Assembly: GCF_003326755.1 (NCBI RefSeq)
Contig: NZ_JPWH01000002.1
Coordinates: 1 to 64,000, forward strand
Direction of reading: 5' to 3'
Origin: Thalassospira profundimaris
GTDB lineage: Bacteria; Pseudomonadota; Alphaproteobacteria; Rhodospirillales; Thalassospiraceae
Length of the DNA: 64,000 nucleotides
Under the pieces are notes generated by a model. The model was given only the letters and a program-made list of their open reading frames with translations, had not been told where the DNA came from and searched no databases. Both the position numbers and the translations under genes were made by a program. Positions 34,566-43,542 of the stretch are shown piece after piece (position 1 is the stretch's first letter; every line of letters starts with the position of its first letter).

Positions 34566-35522
34566 TCAGGGTTTGCGGACGGCAACCTTTTCCACCCGGT
34601 GGCCTTTGCCCTTGCATAATATGGCATCGGCGCGAAACCGTGACGGGGCCACATGTTCCTCAAGAACCTTGGCATTGATATTGGCCCATATTTCGCCAGC
34701 CAGAATGCGTGCTTCGTCGTCATTCAAATGGGCATAGCGGTGGAAATAGGATTCCGGGTTTTGAAACACACTGTTTTTAAGTGTGAGGAAACGGTGGATA
34801 TACCAGGTGCGAATGTCGGTTTCATCGGCATCCAGATAAAGCGTGAAATCGAAATAGTCACCCGCATGGGTGGCTGCCGCCGGGTTGCCTGTTGTGCTGA
34901 TTTCCAGCACGTTTAACCCTTCGACAATCAGAATATCCGGGCTGGTGATCACCTGTTTGCGGTCCGGGTCAATATCATAGGTCACATGGGAATAGACCGG
35001 GATTTCGACATGGTCTTCCCCGTCCTTGATGCGTTCCAGGGTTTCCAGAAGGGCGCGGCGGTCATAACTTTCGGGAAATCCCTTGCGCGACAGAAGGCCG
35101 CGTTCCTCAAGGTCGGCCAGCGGCCATAAAAAACCGTCCGTACACATTAAATCCACTCGGCCATCCGGCCCAAAGGCCTGGGCCAGCATCTGGCGCAACA
35201 CACGGCAAAAGGTGCTTTTGCCCACGGCGACACTGCCCGCAACGCCGATAATGTAGGGGGCTTTGCGCGGGGCGGTTCCCAGAAGGTCGCCCATACCGGT
35301 TTTAAGACTGGTCAGATGATTGCGATGGGTGCGGATCAAATGCACTAGCGGGGCAAAAATTTCGGCAAGATCGGTGGTGTCGGTCGGGTCGTTCAGGCCG
35401 CGCAGTGCATCAAGGTCGTCCGGGCTTAGGTGATAGGCGGTGCCTTCCCCCAATGTCTGCCATTTATCCCGGTCAAACAGGGCGTAACGGTCGGGATAAA
35501 GCGTTGACGGGGATGGAGTCAT
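34566..35522 (-). CDS. coaA: Pantothenate kinase, type I
   Basis: 318 residues from the ATG at 35522 (MTPSPSTL), matching the 316-residue E. coli enzyme; the longer frame from 35552 is unlikely. It phosphorylates pantothenate with ATP, the first and controlling step of coenzyme A synthesis. P-loop GVAGSVAVGKST near residue 95, the DLMCTDGFLWP segment, GFPESYDRRALL, PVYSHVTYDI and VEGLNVLE are all characteristic. It is a single housekeeping gene convergent with the AraC regulator, whose stop is 9 bp away. Confidence 0.96.
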   Translation of the reverse strand: MTPSPSTLYPDRYALFDRDKWQTLGEGTAYHLSPDDLDALRGLNDPTDTTDLAEIFAPLVHLIRTHRNHLTSLKTGMGDLLGTAPRKAPYIIGVAGSVAVGKSTFCRVLRQMLAQAFGPDGRVDLMCTDGFLWPLADLEERGLLSRKGFPESYDRRALLETLERIKDGEDHVEIPVYSHVTYDIDPDRKQVITSPDILIVEGLNVLEISTTGNPAAATHAGDYFDFTLYLDADETDIRTWYIHRFLTLKNSVFQNPESYFHRYAHLNDDEARILAGEIWANINAKVLEEHVAPSRFRADAILCKGKGHRVEKVAVRKP

Positions 35523-35702
35523 TACGGCCTTCTGTGTTGCGGGTCGGATCATCTTCGTTTCGCTTTATGCCGTCTGGTGCGTCTTGATGCAATGTTAACG
35601 GCGATGATTTGCGCAATAAGTTTGCTCTGCTAGGGGAAAATGCGTAGGCAGGCGGGTGTTTTGGGCGTTCGGCTTTCTTATTTATGCCGGTTCCGGTTTT
35701 TG

Positions 35703-36482
35703 TCAATTCGTCCTTTCGTCGGGTTGTGCGCCATAAAGGGCGGTTTGCGCGGCCTGTGCCGCATCCCGCAGATGTTCTCGCAGGCCAGCAAGGTGTTGAT
35801 GTGCAATCATGCGGTTGCTGCCAAAGCTGGAAAGGGCGCTGACCATGTTGCCGTGATGGTTAAACACCGGCACGGCAATGGCATAAATATTGTTGTCGCA
35901 TTCGGCATTGTTGATGGCAAAACCCTCGGCACGAATATGGTCCAGTTCCTGGATCAGGGCTGGTTTGCCGGTGATGGTATTTTCGGTTCGATGCTGCAAT
36001 TGTGCGGTTTCCAGCCAGGTATCGCGTTTTTCGTTTTCCATGAAGGCCAGCCATAATTTGCCATGCGCGGTAGAATGGGCCTCCAGCCGGGTGCCAACGC
36101 GAATATCGACATAAAGCGCCCGTTCAGGGACGGACCGGGCAATGCACATGGCGCTGCCCTGATCAAAGCGCGTTGCCATGCAGGCTTCGTGTGTTGTGCG
36201 CGCCAGATCATCCAGAACGGGTTGCAGGATGGGGGCGGCACCGCCATCACGGGCCAGTTTTTCGCCCAGATCGGCAAAAACATATCCTAGCGCGAAAACC
36301 CCGCGTGCCGTCATGCGCAGGGCACCGGCATGTTCCAGGGTATGCAAAAAACGGTGCGCGGTCGTCAGGTTGACTTTCAGCTCGTGCGCAACATCGCCTG
36401 CACTCAATTCGCGGTATCCGGCTGCAAACAGGTCGAGAATGCGAAACGCGCGAAGGACCGAACCATTAAGCTGTGTGGACAT
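35703..36482 (-). CDS. IclR family transcriptional regulator
   Basis: 259 residues from the Met at 36482 (MSTQLNGSVLRAFRILDLF); an upstream frame to 36575 is open but atypical. The winged helix lies at about 8-70 (YRELSAGDVAHELKVNLTTAHRFLHTLEHAG). The ligand domain contains ALYVDIRVGTRLEAHSTAHGKLWLAF and NAECDNNIYAIAVPVF, the latter with the usual effector-loop Cys. It diverges from the thiamine-diphosphate enzyme gene over an AT-rich dyad and probably regulates it. Confidence 0.9.
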   Translation of the reverse strand: MSTQLNGSVLRAFRILDLFAAGYRELSAGDVAHELKVNLTTAHRFLHTLEHAGALRMTARGVFALGYVFADLGEKLARDGGAAPILQPVLDDLARTTHEACMATRFDQGSAMCIARSVPERALYVDIRVGTRLEAHSTAHGKLWLAFMENEKRDTWLETAQLQHRTENTITGKPALIQELDHIRAEGFAINNAECDNNIYAIAVPVFNHHGNMVSALSSFGSNRMIAHQHLAGLREHLRDAAQAAQTALYGAQPDERTN

Positions 36483-36607
36483 GTGAGGCCTTTCGCGTTT
36501 GGGATGACGTGAGACATTTGCCGGAAACCACCTATGCGCCGGATGATGCGACAAGACGTGCAGATCAATGCCCACCGTTGCTTGACGCCCGGAAACATCA
36601 CGTAATA

Positions 36608-36640
36608 TGCTATATTATAAATTATATTTCAAATATAGCA
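36608..36640. promoter_or_regulatory. AT-rich dyad before the ThDP enzyme gene, possible IclR operator/promoter
   Basis: Perfect 9-bp arms TGCTATATT (36608-36616) and AATATAGCA (36632-36640) on one axis, with inner AAAT/ATTT bases also symmetric. It lies 20 bp before the ATG at 36661, in the 178-bp gap to the divergent IclR-type gene. Confidence 0.5.
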
Positions 36641-36660
36641 ATATCAAGCAGGGTGGTAAC

Positions 36661-38376
36661 ATGTCGGATCAGAAAACCGAAACAGGTTTAACCGCTGGCG
36701 GTGCGGTTTTGGCGCGCCTGAAGGCGGTGGGGGTGGATTATATTTTTGCCAATTCCGGCACCGATTTCCCGCCGATCATCGAAGGCCTGGCAGAGGCCAG
36801 CGCAAAGGACATTCCCCTGCCCGAAGCCTTGATCATGCCGCATGAAAATGCGGCAATGGGGATGGCTTATGGGTATTATCTGGCAACGGGCCGGGCACAG
36901 GCGGTGATGGCGCATACCAATGTCGGCCTTGCCAATTGCGCGATCGGGGCGATCAATGCCGCCACTGAACATGTGCCGATGCTGTTATTTTCCGGCCGCA
37001 CCCCGGTGATGGAGCAGGGCCGGTTGGGGGCGCGGACCGTGCCGATTGGCTGGGGCCAGGAAATGCGCGACCAAACGGCCCTGGTGCGCGAGGCGGTGAA
37101 ATGGGATTACGAACTGAAATTTCCCGAACAGGTGCCCGATATGGTGGACCGTGCCTATGCCATTGCCAATTCGCAGCCCAAAGGCCCGGTTTATATGAGC
37201 CTGCCGCGCGAGGTTTTGTGTGAAACCTGCCCGCAGGAGGGTATTGATGCGCGTTCGCGCATGGAGCCGGTGCGCATCGCCCCGCATCCAGAGACCTTGC
37301 AGCAGGCCGCCGAAATGCTGGCCCGTGCAAAATGCCCCGTCATCATTGCCCAGCGCGGGGCGGGCAGTGCCGATGGTTTTGCCGCCCTGTCACAACTGGC
37401 AAATGACTGGGGTATTCCGGTGGTGCAGTATTGGGCGATCCAGCTTGCCCTTGCCACCACCGACCCGATGTTTGGTGGTATGGACCCGGCGGTTTACCTG
37501 AAGGATGCGGATATTGTGGTGGTGCTGGATTGTCTGGCACCCTGGTCGCCCGATATTCATGCCCTGCCTGAGGATTGCAAAATGATCCAGATTGGGCCGG
37601 ATCCGCTTTATACGCGGTTTCCCGCCCGGCATTTTGCGGCGGATGTATCGCTGGCGGGTGAGACGGCGGATGTGATTATGGCGTTGGCAGAGGCCCTGAA
37701 TCCGTTATTGGAAGGGGTGCGGGATGCCTGCCAGGCACGATTTGAAAAAATTGCCGCCCAAAACCGCGTCCTGCGGCAAAAGGCGCTAGACCTCGCCGAG
37801 GATGGGGCACAGATGCCCATGAGCAAGGCTTATGTGTCGCGCTGTCTTTCACAGGTGATTGTCGGGAAAAAGGCCACCGTTTTTTCCGAATTGGGCTGCC
37901 CGCTGGAACCGATGGATCTGAAAAATTTCCAGGCCTGGTATCAGGAACCCCATTCAGGCGGGCTGGGCTGGTCGTTTCCTGCCGCAATGGGCTTTGCGCT
38001 GGCGGATCGCAAGCGCCTTGTCATCGCGACAATGGGGGATGGGTCCTATATGTTTGCCAATCCGACAGCCTGCCACCAAATTGCCGAGGCATTGCGCCTG
38101 CCGGTTTTGATTTTGGTACTAAACAACAATGAATGGGGCGCGGTGCGGCAATCGGTTACGGGCATGTACCCCGATGGTTATGCCGCCCGTGCCAACCAAA
38201 TGCCGTTAACATCGTTAACCCCCAGCCCGGATTTCACCAAAGTGGCGGCGGCCAGCCGCGCCTGGAGCGCAAAGGTCGAACATCCCGCCGAACTGACGGC
38301 CACCCTGAAACGCGCCATCGCCCATATCGAGGAAACGGGTACCCATGCCCTGGTGGAAATTGCGATTGCGCCTTGA
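36661..38376 (+). CDS. Thiamine-diphosphate-dependent enzyme, acetolactate synthase/benzoylformate decarboxylase-like
   Basis: 571 residues from the ATG at 36661. It has the three-domain ThDP fold: N-terminal domain with the cofactor-activating Glu in MPHENAAMGMAYGYYLATG, a middle domain, and a C-terminal cofactor domain with MGDGSYMFANPTACHQIA and, about 30 residues after GDG, the LNNNEWG metal/diphosphate motif. It carboligates or decarboxylates a 2-keto acid. There is no acetolactate synthase small subunit nearby, which argues for a catabolic role and against valine synthesis. It has its own regulator (IclR type) upstream and no co-transcribed partner. Confidence 0.85.
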   Translation: MSDQKTETGLTAGGAVLARLKAVGVDYIFANSGTDFPPIIEGLAEASAKDIPLPEALIMPHENAAMGMAYGYYLATGRAQAVMAHTNVGLANCAIGAINAATEHVPMLLFSGRTPVMEQGRLGARTVPIGWGQEMRDQTALVREAVKWDYELKFPEQVPDMVDRAYAIANSQPKGPVYMSLPREVLCETCPQEGIDARSRMEPVRIAPHPETLQQAAEMLARAKCPVIIAQRGAGSADGFAALSQLANDWGIPVVQYWAIQLALATTDPMFGGMDPAVYLKDADIVVVLDCLAPWSPDIHALPEDCKMIQIGPDPLYTRFPARHFAADVSLAGETADVIMALAEALNPLLEGVRDACQARFEKIAAQNRVLRQKALDLAEDGAQMPMSKAYVSRCLSQVIVGKKATVFSELGCPLEPMDLKNFQAWYQEPHSGGLGWSFPAAMGFALADRKRLVIATMGDGSYMFANPTACHQIAEALRLPVLILVLNNNEWGAVRQSVTGMYPDGYAARANQMPLTSLTPSPDFTKVAAASRAWSAKVEHPAELTATLKRAIAHIEETGTHALVEIAIAP

Positions 38377-38608
38377 GGGGAGCAGGGCATAGGGCCGTGC
38401 CGTGAAGCACGTGCCCTATTAGGGGCAAGTCGGGGACGGGTGGGCTATGGCCGTTTTACGCAAGTGCCTGTTTTATTCAGCAGGGGGCAGGGTATGTGCG
38501 ATATGCGTGTCTGTTTGCCGGGCAGCGGCAAATACCTGCTTGCATCATAGGCAGAAAAATTATTTGATTGGATTCAATAAATTGTATCGCCTGTTTTGAG
38601 GAGGTCGA

Positions 38609-40423
38609 ATGGACCGGGTTGTTGGCACGTCTGGACGGATCGCTTTTGCAAGTGCAATGCGCAATTTGCTCGCCGATGTGTATCCACAGCATGACCCGGC
38701 CCTGCTGGTGCGCCGGGTGTTTGAAACCCTGGACCTGCCGATTGAAGGCGAAGGTCCCGAACCGGCCGAAGAATCCCTGCGCAAATGGGACCAGCGCGAT
38801 GCCTTTTTGATCACCTATGGCGACAGCATTTCGCGCAATGGCTATCAGGGCCTGAAATCCCTGCGTGATTTTCATCAGAAATGGCTGAAGGATTGGCTGC
38901 CGGGCATTCACATTTTGCCGTTTCATCCCTTTACCTCGGATGATGGTTTTTCCGTTTCCGATTTTACCATGCTGCGCCCCGAACTGGGCACCTGGGAGGA
39001 TGTTGAAGACCTTTCCAGACATGCCAAGGTGATGGCCGATCTGGTGGCGAACCATATTTCCGCTTCGCATGAATGGTTTGCGCAATTTCTGGCCGGGCAG
39101 GAACCCGGGGTGCATTACATCAAAACCGCCAATGAGGGCGATGACATTTCCCAGGTGGTGCGCCCGCGCAGCCATCCGCTGTTAAACACGGTGGAAACGG
39201 CGCTGGGCCGTAAAAATGTGTGGTGTACCTTCAGCTATGACCAGGTTGATCTGGATTATGGCAACCCAGATGTGTTTTTCGAGATTCTGAAAATCGTGCT
39301 GCAATATGTCAGCCACGGGGTCAGCGTTATTCGCCTTGATGCCATCGGTTTTATCTGGAAAGAGGCGGGCACCCCGTCGATCAATGCCGAACAGACCCAT
39401 AAAATCATCAAGGCCCTGCGCCTGGCGGCCAATGCGGTGGCACCGGATTTGGTGTTTATTACCGAAACCAACCTGCCGATGGTTGAAAACCTGTCCTATT
39501 TCGGCCAGCAGGACGAAGCCCACCTGATTTACAATTTTTCCCTGCCGCCGGTGATTTTGCATGCCCTGCTGAGTGGGCGGTCAGATTATATCCGTAAATG
39601 TATCATGGCGATGCCGCCCGCCCCGGCAGGCTGCACCTTTTTTAATTTCACCGCCAGCCACGACGGCATTGGTCTGCGCCCGGCGGAAAATATCGTGCCC
39701 GATGACGATATTACGCAAATGACGGAACATGCCCGCAAAATGGGCGGCGAGGTCAGCTATCGTTCCGTCGCGGGCGGGGGGCAGCGCCCCTATGAGTTGA
39801 ATGTGACTTTGTTTAGCATGCTGGCCGAAAGTTTTGCCGGTGATCGGAATTTCGGGCTGGAACGCTTCATCATGTCTCAGGCGATTGCCATGTCGCTGGA
39901 GGGGATACCGGCGATTTATGTGCAGTCGATTTTTGCCTCGGAAAATGATCAGAAAGGGTTTGATCAAACCGGCATTCCGCGCCGCCTGAACCGTAAAATC
40001 TGGCAATTGGCAGAGGCCGAAGCCGCCCTTGAAACCCCCGGAACGCCGCAACAGGCCTTTGCCCAGCTTCGTGCCCTTATGTCGATCCGTCAGGGGCAAC
40101 CGGCCTTTCACCCCAATGCCACGCAATATACGCTTAATCTGGGCTCGGAATTGTTGGGTGTCTGGCGGCAAAGCCATTTGAATGATCAAAGCATATTCTG
40201 TGTGTTCAATCTGACGGCACAGGACCAGGATCTTGATTTATCCCGCATCAATCTGATCATGAATGAAGGCTGGCAGGACCTGATTTCGGGCAAGGTGATC
40301 CCGGATTATGATGGCATCATGACACTGGCCCCCTATCAGATCGTCTGGATTTCCAATCTGGATGGTCGCCATCGCACCGAAAGCCGGTTGTTGCAGCGTT
40401 ACCGCGATGCCATGCCGGTCTGA
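38609..40423 (+). CDS. GH13_18 sugar phosphorylase, probable glucosylglycerate or sucrose phosphorylase
   Basis: 604 residues with GAGGAGG before the ATG. GH13 catalytic triad: nucleophile Asp in IRLDAIGF, acid/base Glu in VFITETNLP and the stabilising Asp in FTASHDGIG. GILPFHPFTSDDGFSVSDF-type residues of subfamily 18 phosphorylases are visible as ILPFHPFTSDDGFSV. The family splits alpha-glucosides such as sucrose, glucosylglycerate or glucosylglycerol with phosphate. The convergent gpgS and gpgP genes make glucosylglycerate, so this enzyme probably recycles that solute, giving glucose 1-phosphate and glycerate. Sucrose phosphorylase is the main alternative. Confidence 0.85.
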   Translation: MDRVVGTSGRIAFASAMRNLLADVYPQHDPALLVRRVFETLDLPIEGEGPEPAEESLRKWDQRDAFLITYGDSISRNGYQGLKSLRDFHQKWLKDWLPGIHILPFHPFTSDDGFSVSDFTMLRPELGTWEDVEDLSRHAKVMADLVANHISASHEWFAQFLAGQEPGVHYIKTANEGDDISQVVRPRSHPLLNTVETALGRKNVWCTFSYDQVDLDYGNPDVFFEILKIVLQYVSHGVSVIRLDAIGFIWKEAGTPSINAEQTHKIIKALRLAANAVAPDLVFITETNLPMVENLSYFGQQDEAHLIYNFSLPPVILHALLSGRSDYIRKCIMAMPPAPAGCTFFNFTASHDGIGLRPAENIVPDDDITQMTEHARKMGGEVSYRSVAGGGQRPYELNVTLFSMLAESFAGDRNFGLERFIMSQAIAMSLEGIPAIYVQSIFASENDQKGFDQTGIPRRLNRKIWQLAEAEAALETPGTPQQAFAQLRALMSIRQGQPAFHPNATQYTLNLGSELLGVWRQSHLNDQSIFCVFNLTAQDQDLDLSRINLIMNEGWQDLISGKVIPDYDGIMTLAPYQIVWISNLDGRHRTESRLLQRYRDAMPV

Positions 40424-40446
40424 CGTTTTTTTATTCTTAATGCCAA

Positions 40447-40485
40447 ACAGGCCGGGCGCATTTTCTGCCCGGCCTGTCTGTTTTG
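40447..40485. terminator. Bidirectional terminator between GH13 and gpgS genes
   Basis: Arms ACAGGCCGGGC (40447-40457) and GCCCGGCCTGT (40467-40477), an 11-bp perfect stem with a 9-nt loop, then CTGTTTT. It sits between convergent genes. Confidence 0.85.
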
Positions 40486-40503
40486 GGGATTGTGGGCAAA
40501 TAC

Positions 40504-41739
40504 TCAGGCGGATTTGCCAATTTCGCTGTCTTTCAGGTCATCTTCGACGGCGGCGGAAAGTTGCTCGAAAATATCGTCCATCGCGCTTTCAACGCGCTGC
40601 CAGCTTGGGATAAACGGGCTTTCCAGCGGGTTTTCCAGATAATGCTGCCCGGCATTGATGATCACCTCGGACAGAACCTCGACACATTTTTCTTCCTCGT
40701 CACGATTGATTTTCAGGCCGTTAAACAGGGCGTCGGCACGGTATTGTTCGATTAAATCCAGCGCCATGCGATAATAGGTGGCCTTGAGCGTGCGGAAGGT
40801 TTCATGCGAGAAAACGGTGCCCTGGGTTGCCAGTTTGCGAAACAGCGATTTGGCAATGTCGCTGGCCATGCGTGACAGGCCATCATCCTTTTCGGCCGGG
40901 TCAAATTCGCGATGTTTATGGTCGTAAATATCGGCAATATCGACCTGGGCAAGACGATGGACGGTATGATTGCGATACATTTCCGAGAGCATTGAAACTT
41001 CCAGCCCCCAGTCCGATGCCACCCGCAACCCATAGGCCACATCGGTACGAATGGCAATTTCACCTGACAGCGAATAACGGAAACAATCCAGATAATTCAA
41101 AAAGTCGGTTTTGCCGACCACCTGCTTAAGGGCGCGGATCAGCGGGGTAACAAACAGGCGACACACACGGCCCTTAAGCGTGCCGCCCGCGACACGGGCG
41201 TAATAGCCCTTGGCAAAGGCGAAATTAAAGGCCGGGTTGGCAATGGGATACATCAGACGCGCCGGAAGGTCGGGTGTGTAGGTGGCGATGTCGCAATCAT
41301 GAATGCCAATCACCGAACTGCGCCCGGTTGCGAGCGTATAGCCCATGCAATACCACACATTGCGGCCTTTGCCCGGCTCGTAACGGGCTAGGTCATAATT
41401 TGCCAGCCGGTCATGCACCGCGCGCAGGCGCGGGCCATCGTTCCAGAGGATGCGGGTGCGTTGTGGCAGGTCCTTGAAAAAGTCGCGGGCATAGGCGTAT
41501 TGGGTTTCGTTGGCCCGGTCCAGGCCCACCACGATCTGGTCGATATAGGTGGCCTTTTTCAACCCTTCGAGGATGGTGGTCATGGCCGGTGTTTCCAGTT
41601 CGGAATACAGGCACGGTAAAATAAGGGTCTGACGGCGCGACCGGGCAAAGGCCGTCATTTCATAAGCGAGTTCTTCCGGGTCACGATCAATGATGGAATG
41701 AAGGGTTGTGATGGGGCCACCCTGATGAAAATCGGCCAT
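40504..41739 (-). CDS. gpgS: Glucosyl-3-phosphoglycerate synthase (GT81-like)
   Basis: 411 residues of a GT-A fold retaining glycosyltransferase. N-terminal LILPCLYSELE and VVGLDRANETQY hold the nucleotide-binding part; GKGRNVWYCMGYTL, the metal-binding D-x-D-like IGIHDCDIATY and the DWGLEVSML segment match GpgS and mannosylglycerate-synthase-like enzymes. It joins glucose from an NDP-glucose donor to 3-phosphoglycerate. The gene starts 2 bp after the phosphatase gene stop, with its GAGG site inside that gene. The product is a salt- and nitrogen-stress compatible solute in other bacteria. Confidence 0.87.
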   Translation of the reverse strand: MADFHQGGPITTLHSIIDRDPEELAYEMTAFARSRRQTLILPCLYSELETPAMTTILEGLKKATYIDQIVVGLDRANETQYAYARDFFKDLPQRTRILWNDGPRLRAVHDRLANYDLARYEPGKGRNVWYCMGYTLATGRSSVIGIHDCDIATYTPDLPARLMYPIANPAFNFAFAKGYYARVAGGTLKGRVCRLFVTPLIRALKQVVGKTDFLNYLDCFRYSLSGEIAIRTDVAYGLRVASDWGLEVSMLSEMYRNHTVHRLAQVDIADIYDHKHREFDPAEKDDGLSRMASDIAKSLFRKLATQGTVFSHETFRTLKATYYRMALDLIEQYRADALFNGLKINRDEEEKCVEVLSEVIINAGQHYLENPLESPFIPSWQRVESAMDDIFEQLSAAVEDDLKDSEIGKSA

Positions 41740-41741
41740 TT

Positions 41742-42569
41742 TTACCTCGCTTTTGTTATTGCTGTTGGCGTTTGCGACAAGTCGTCGAGTATTGCATTAA
41801 TCGAAATATTCCAGCCCTGGGGTCCGGGTGCCGGGGCGCGGAGAGCACTTTTTCCCGCCAGATCAAGGGTCGGGACCGGACCGTGTTTGACCGGGATTTG
41901 CACGGCAATGTCGGCCTGGGCCAGCATCCCGGCATCATTGGGGGAATCCCCCAGTGCGATGCTGGTGATATCAGAACGTTGCGCCGGCAGTTTTTGTTGT
42001 TCCTGTAACAGGGCAATGGCGGTTTGCATGGCACGCCCCTTGTCTGTTTCACCACAAAGAGTGTGAAAACGCCCGCCTTTCACCAGCTTCAGACCAAATT
42101 CTCCGGCAATGTTTCGGGCCAGTGTGATGTCGTTTTCGGTTGGTTGCCATATTAACGGATCAGAGCAGTTTCGGTTCCCGGCAAGGGCGGCATCCCCGAG
42201 CGAAAGGCCGGTTGCCGTTGCAATTTGATCGGTGCTGCTGCTGCGAAAGCTGGCAACGGGCACTGACACCGCCTTGGCAATGGCGCTGCGGGCATCGTCG
42301 ATGGTTTGGGTGGCTGGTCCGGGCTGGCGCAAATCGCCCCCAATTTCAAGGACGCCGCCATTTTCGCCAATCAAACCGGCAAACAGATGATGGCGGTCAT
42401 TGAGGCCATGCAGTTCGGCCAGGGTTTTGGAGGAAATGGCAAGTAACGGGACGTTATTTTCACGCAACCTCTCCAGGGCAGGGCGGGCGGCCTCCCATGA
42501 ATAATCATCATGATCCAGAAAGGTACCATCCAGGTCGGTGAAAACGACAAGTCCGGTCAAATGCTGCAT
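41742..42569 (-). CDS. gpgP: Glucosyl/mannosyl-3-phosphoglycerate phosphatase (HAD-IIB)
   Basis: 275 residues. HAD motif I FTDLDGTFLDHDDYS has the nucleophile and acid/base Asp at about residues 13 and 15; the type IIB cap follows, then motif III Lys in VKGGRFHTLCG and motif IV GDSPNDAGML. Family resemblance is to mannosyl-3-phosphoglycerate phosphatase, which also accepts the glucosyl form. It removes the phosphate made by the downstream synthase to give glucosylglycerate. It is first in the two-gene operon, with the 273-bp region shared with the divergent parDE genes as its promoter. Confidence 0.87.
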   Translation of the reverse strand: MQHLTGLVVFTDLDGTFLDHDDYSWEAARPALERLRENNVPLLAISSKTLAELHGLNDRHHLFAGLIGENGGVLEIGGDLRQPGPATQTIDDARSAIAKAVSVPVASFRSSSTDQIATATGLSLGDAALAGNRNCSDPLIWQPTENDITLARNIAGEFGLKLVKGGRFHTLCGETDKGRAMQTAIALLQEQQKLPAQRSDITSIALGDSPNDAGMLAQADIAVQIPVKHGPVPTLDLAGKSALRAPAPGPQGWNISINAILDDLSQTPTAITKAR

Positions 42570-42787
42570 CTATCTCGCAAAATGTTGTGAAAACAGTATG
42601 TTGTTGGCCTTGGCTGTGAATCTTAACACACCGGGCGGGTTTGGGCGACAGCGGAAAGATTAAATTTTGTGCACATTTTTATGTGACTTTGAAGTTGTTT
42701 GTAAAATGATCATTGTGAGGCCTTTGTGCACCAAGTTTGCAACAAATCACGCGGGTGAGAACTTTCCGGATCTGAGTAAAAATTGAA

Positions 42788-42816
42788 GTTACCAATTTTT
42801 ACTATATATTGGTAAC
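42788..42816. promoter_or_regulatory. Inverted repeat before parD, probable autoregulatory operator
   Basis: Perfect arms GTTACCAA (42788-42795) and TTGGTAAC (42809-42816) whose centres are 21 bp apart, two helical turns. The spacer includes a TATATT that could be a -10 box. It lies 26 bp before the antitoxin start, fitting repression by the antitoxin or the complex. Confidence 0.6.
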
Positions 42817-42842
42817 GCATGCAGATGATGGAGGATAAGGTC

Positions 42843-43091
42843 ATGTCCAAAACAACCAGTATTTCTTTGGGTGATCATTTTACCGGTTTTGTCGAGGCGC
42901 AGGTGGCCTCTGGCCGGTTTGGGTCGGTTAGCGAAGTCGTGCGGGCGGGACTGCGTGTGCTTGAAGAACGTGAAGCAAAATTTCAGGCCCTGCAAATGGC
43001 GATTACCGAAGGCGTAAATAGCGGCATTGTTGAAAACTTTAGCATGGAAGCCTTGCAGCAGGATCTGGATCGCGAAGGGGACGTGGATTAG
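42843..43091 (+). CDS. parD: Type II antitoxin, ParD/CopG-like
   Basis: 82 residues from the ATG at 42843, with GGAGG at 42829-42833; the ATG at 42819 is less likely. The N-terminal ribbon-helix-helix (KTTSISLGDHFTGFVEAQVASGRFGSVSEVVRAGLRVLEERE) binds DNA and the C-terminal helix (about 50-82) wraps the toxin. The stop overlaps the toxin start (TAGTG), as usual for these pairs, giving coupled synthesis. Confidence 0.92.
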   Translation: MSKTTSISLGDHFTGFVEAQVASGRFGSVSEVVRAGLRVLEEREAKFQALQMAITEGVNSGIVENFSMEALQQDLDREGDVD

Positions 43092-43390
43092 TGCCGGGTT
43101 TTTTGGTGAGCAAGGCTGCTTATAACGATATTCGGGATATCGCAGCCTATACGCAAAAGACCTGGGGAGTGGGGCGTCGGCGGCGGTATTTAGATGGCCT
43201 GAATGAAAAATTCTCAATTTTGGCCGGTATGCCGGAAATGGCCCCGGAAAGGAGCGAATTTGTGCCGCCAGTCCGTATTTCTCCCTATGAAAAACACCTG
43301 ACTATTTATGTGCAGCAGGGGGGTGCGGGTATTTTAGTTCTGCGGGTTTTACATCGTAGCATGGATATTGATGCCCATCTTTCCGGTTAG
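43091..43390 (+). CDS. parE: Type II toxin, ParE/RelE superfamily
   Basis: 99 residues with a GTG start overlapping the antitoxin stop. Features of ParE: N-terminal SKAAYNDIRDIAAYTQKTWG, the YLDGLNEKFSILAGMPEMAPER helix pair and the C-terminal LRVLHRSMDIDAHL strand-helix. ParE toxins poison DNA gyrase; RelE relatives cut mRNA. The ParD-type partner favours gyrase as target. The gene appears intact. Confidence 0.9.
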   Translation: MPGFLVSKAAYNDIRDIAAYTQKTWGVGRRRRYLDGLNEKFSILAGMPEMAPERSEFVPPVRISPYEKHLTIYVQQGGAGILVLRVLHRSMDIDAHLSG

Positions 43391-43542
43391 CCAATAGCCA
43401 TCAATATATTGGCCCTGTCATTGCCATTTTTATCGGGCATATCGTGCAGCCAGAGGGGTACGCGTGGTTGTAAGCCTTTGTGGTTTAAGGCAAATAACGG
43501 ACGATGCAGGAACAGGAAATAGCATAGCAAGATGAAGGGTGC

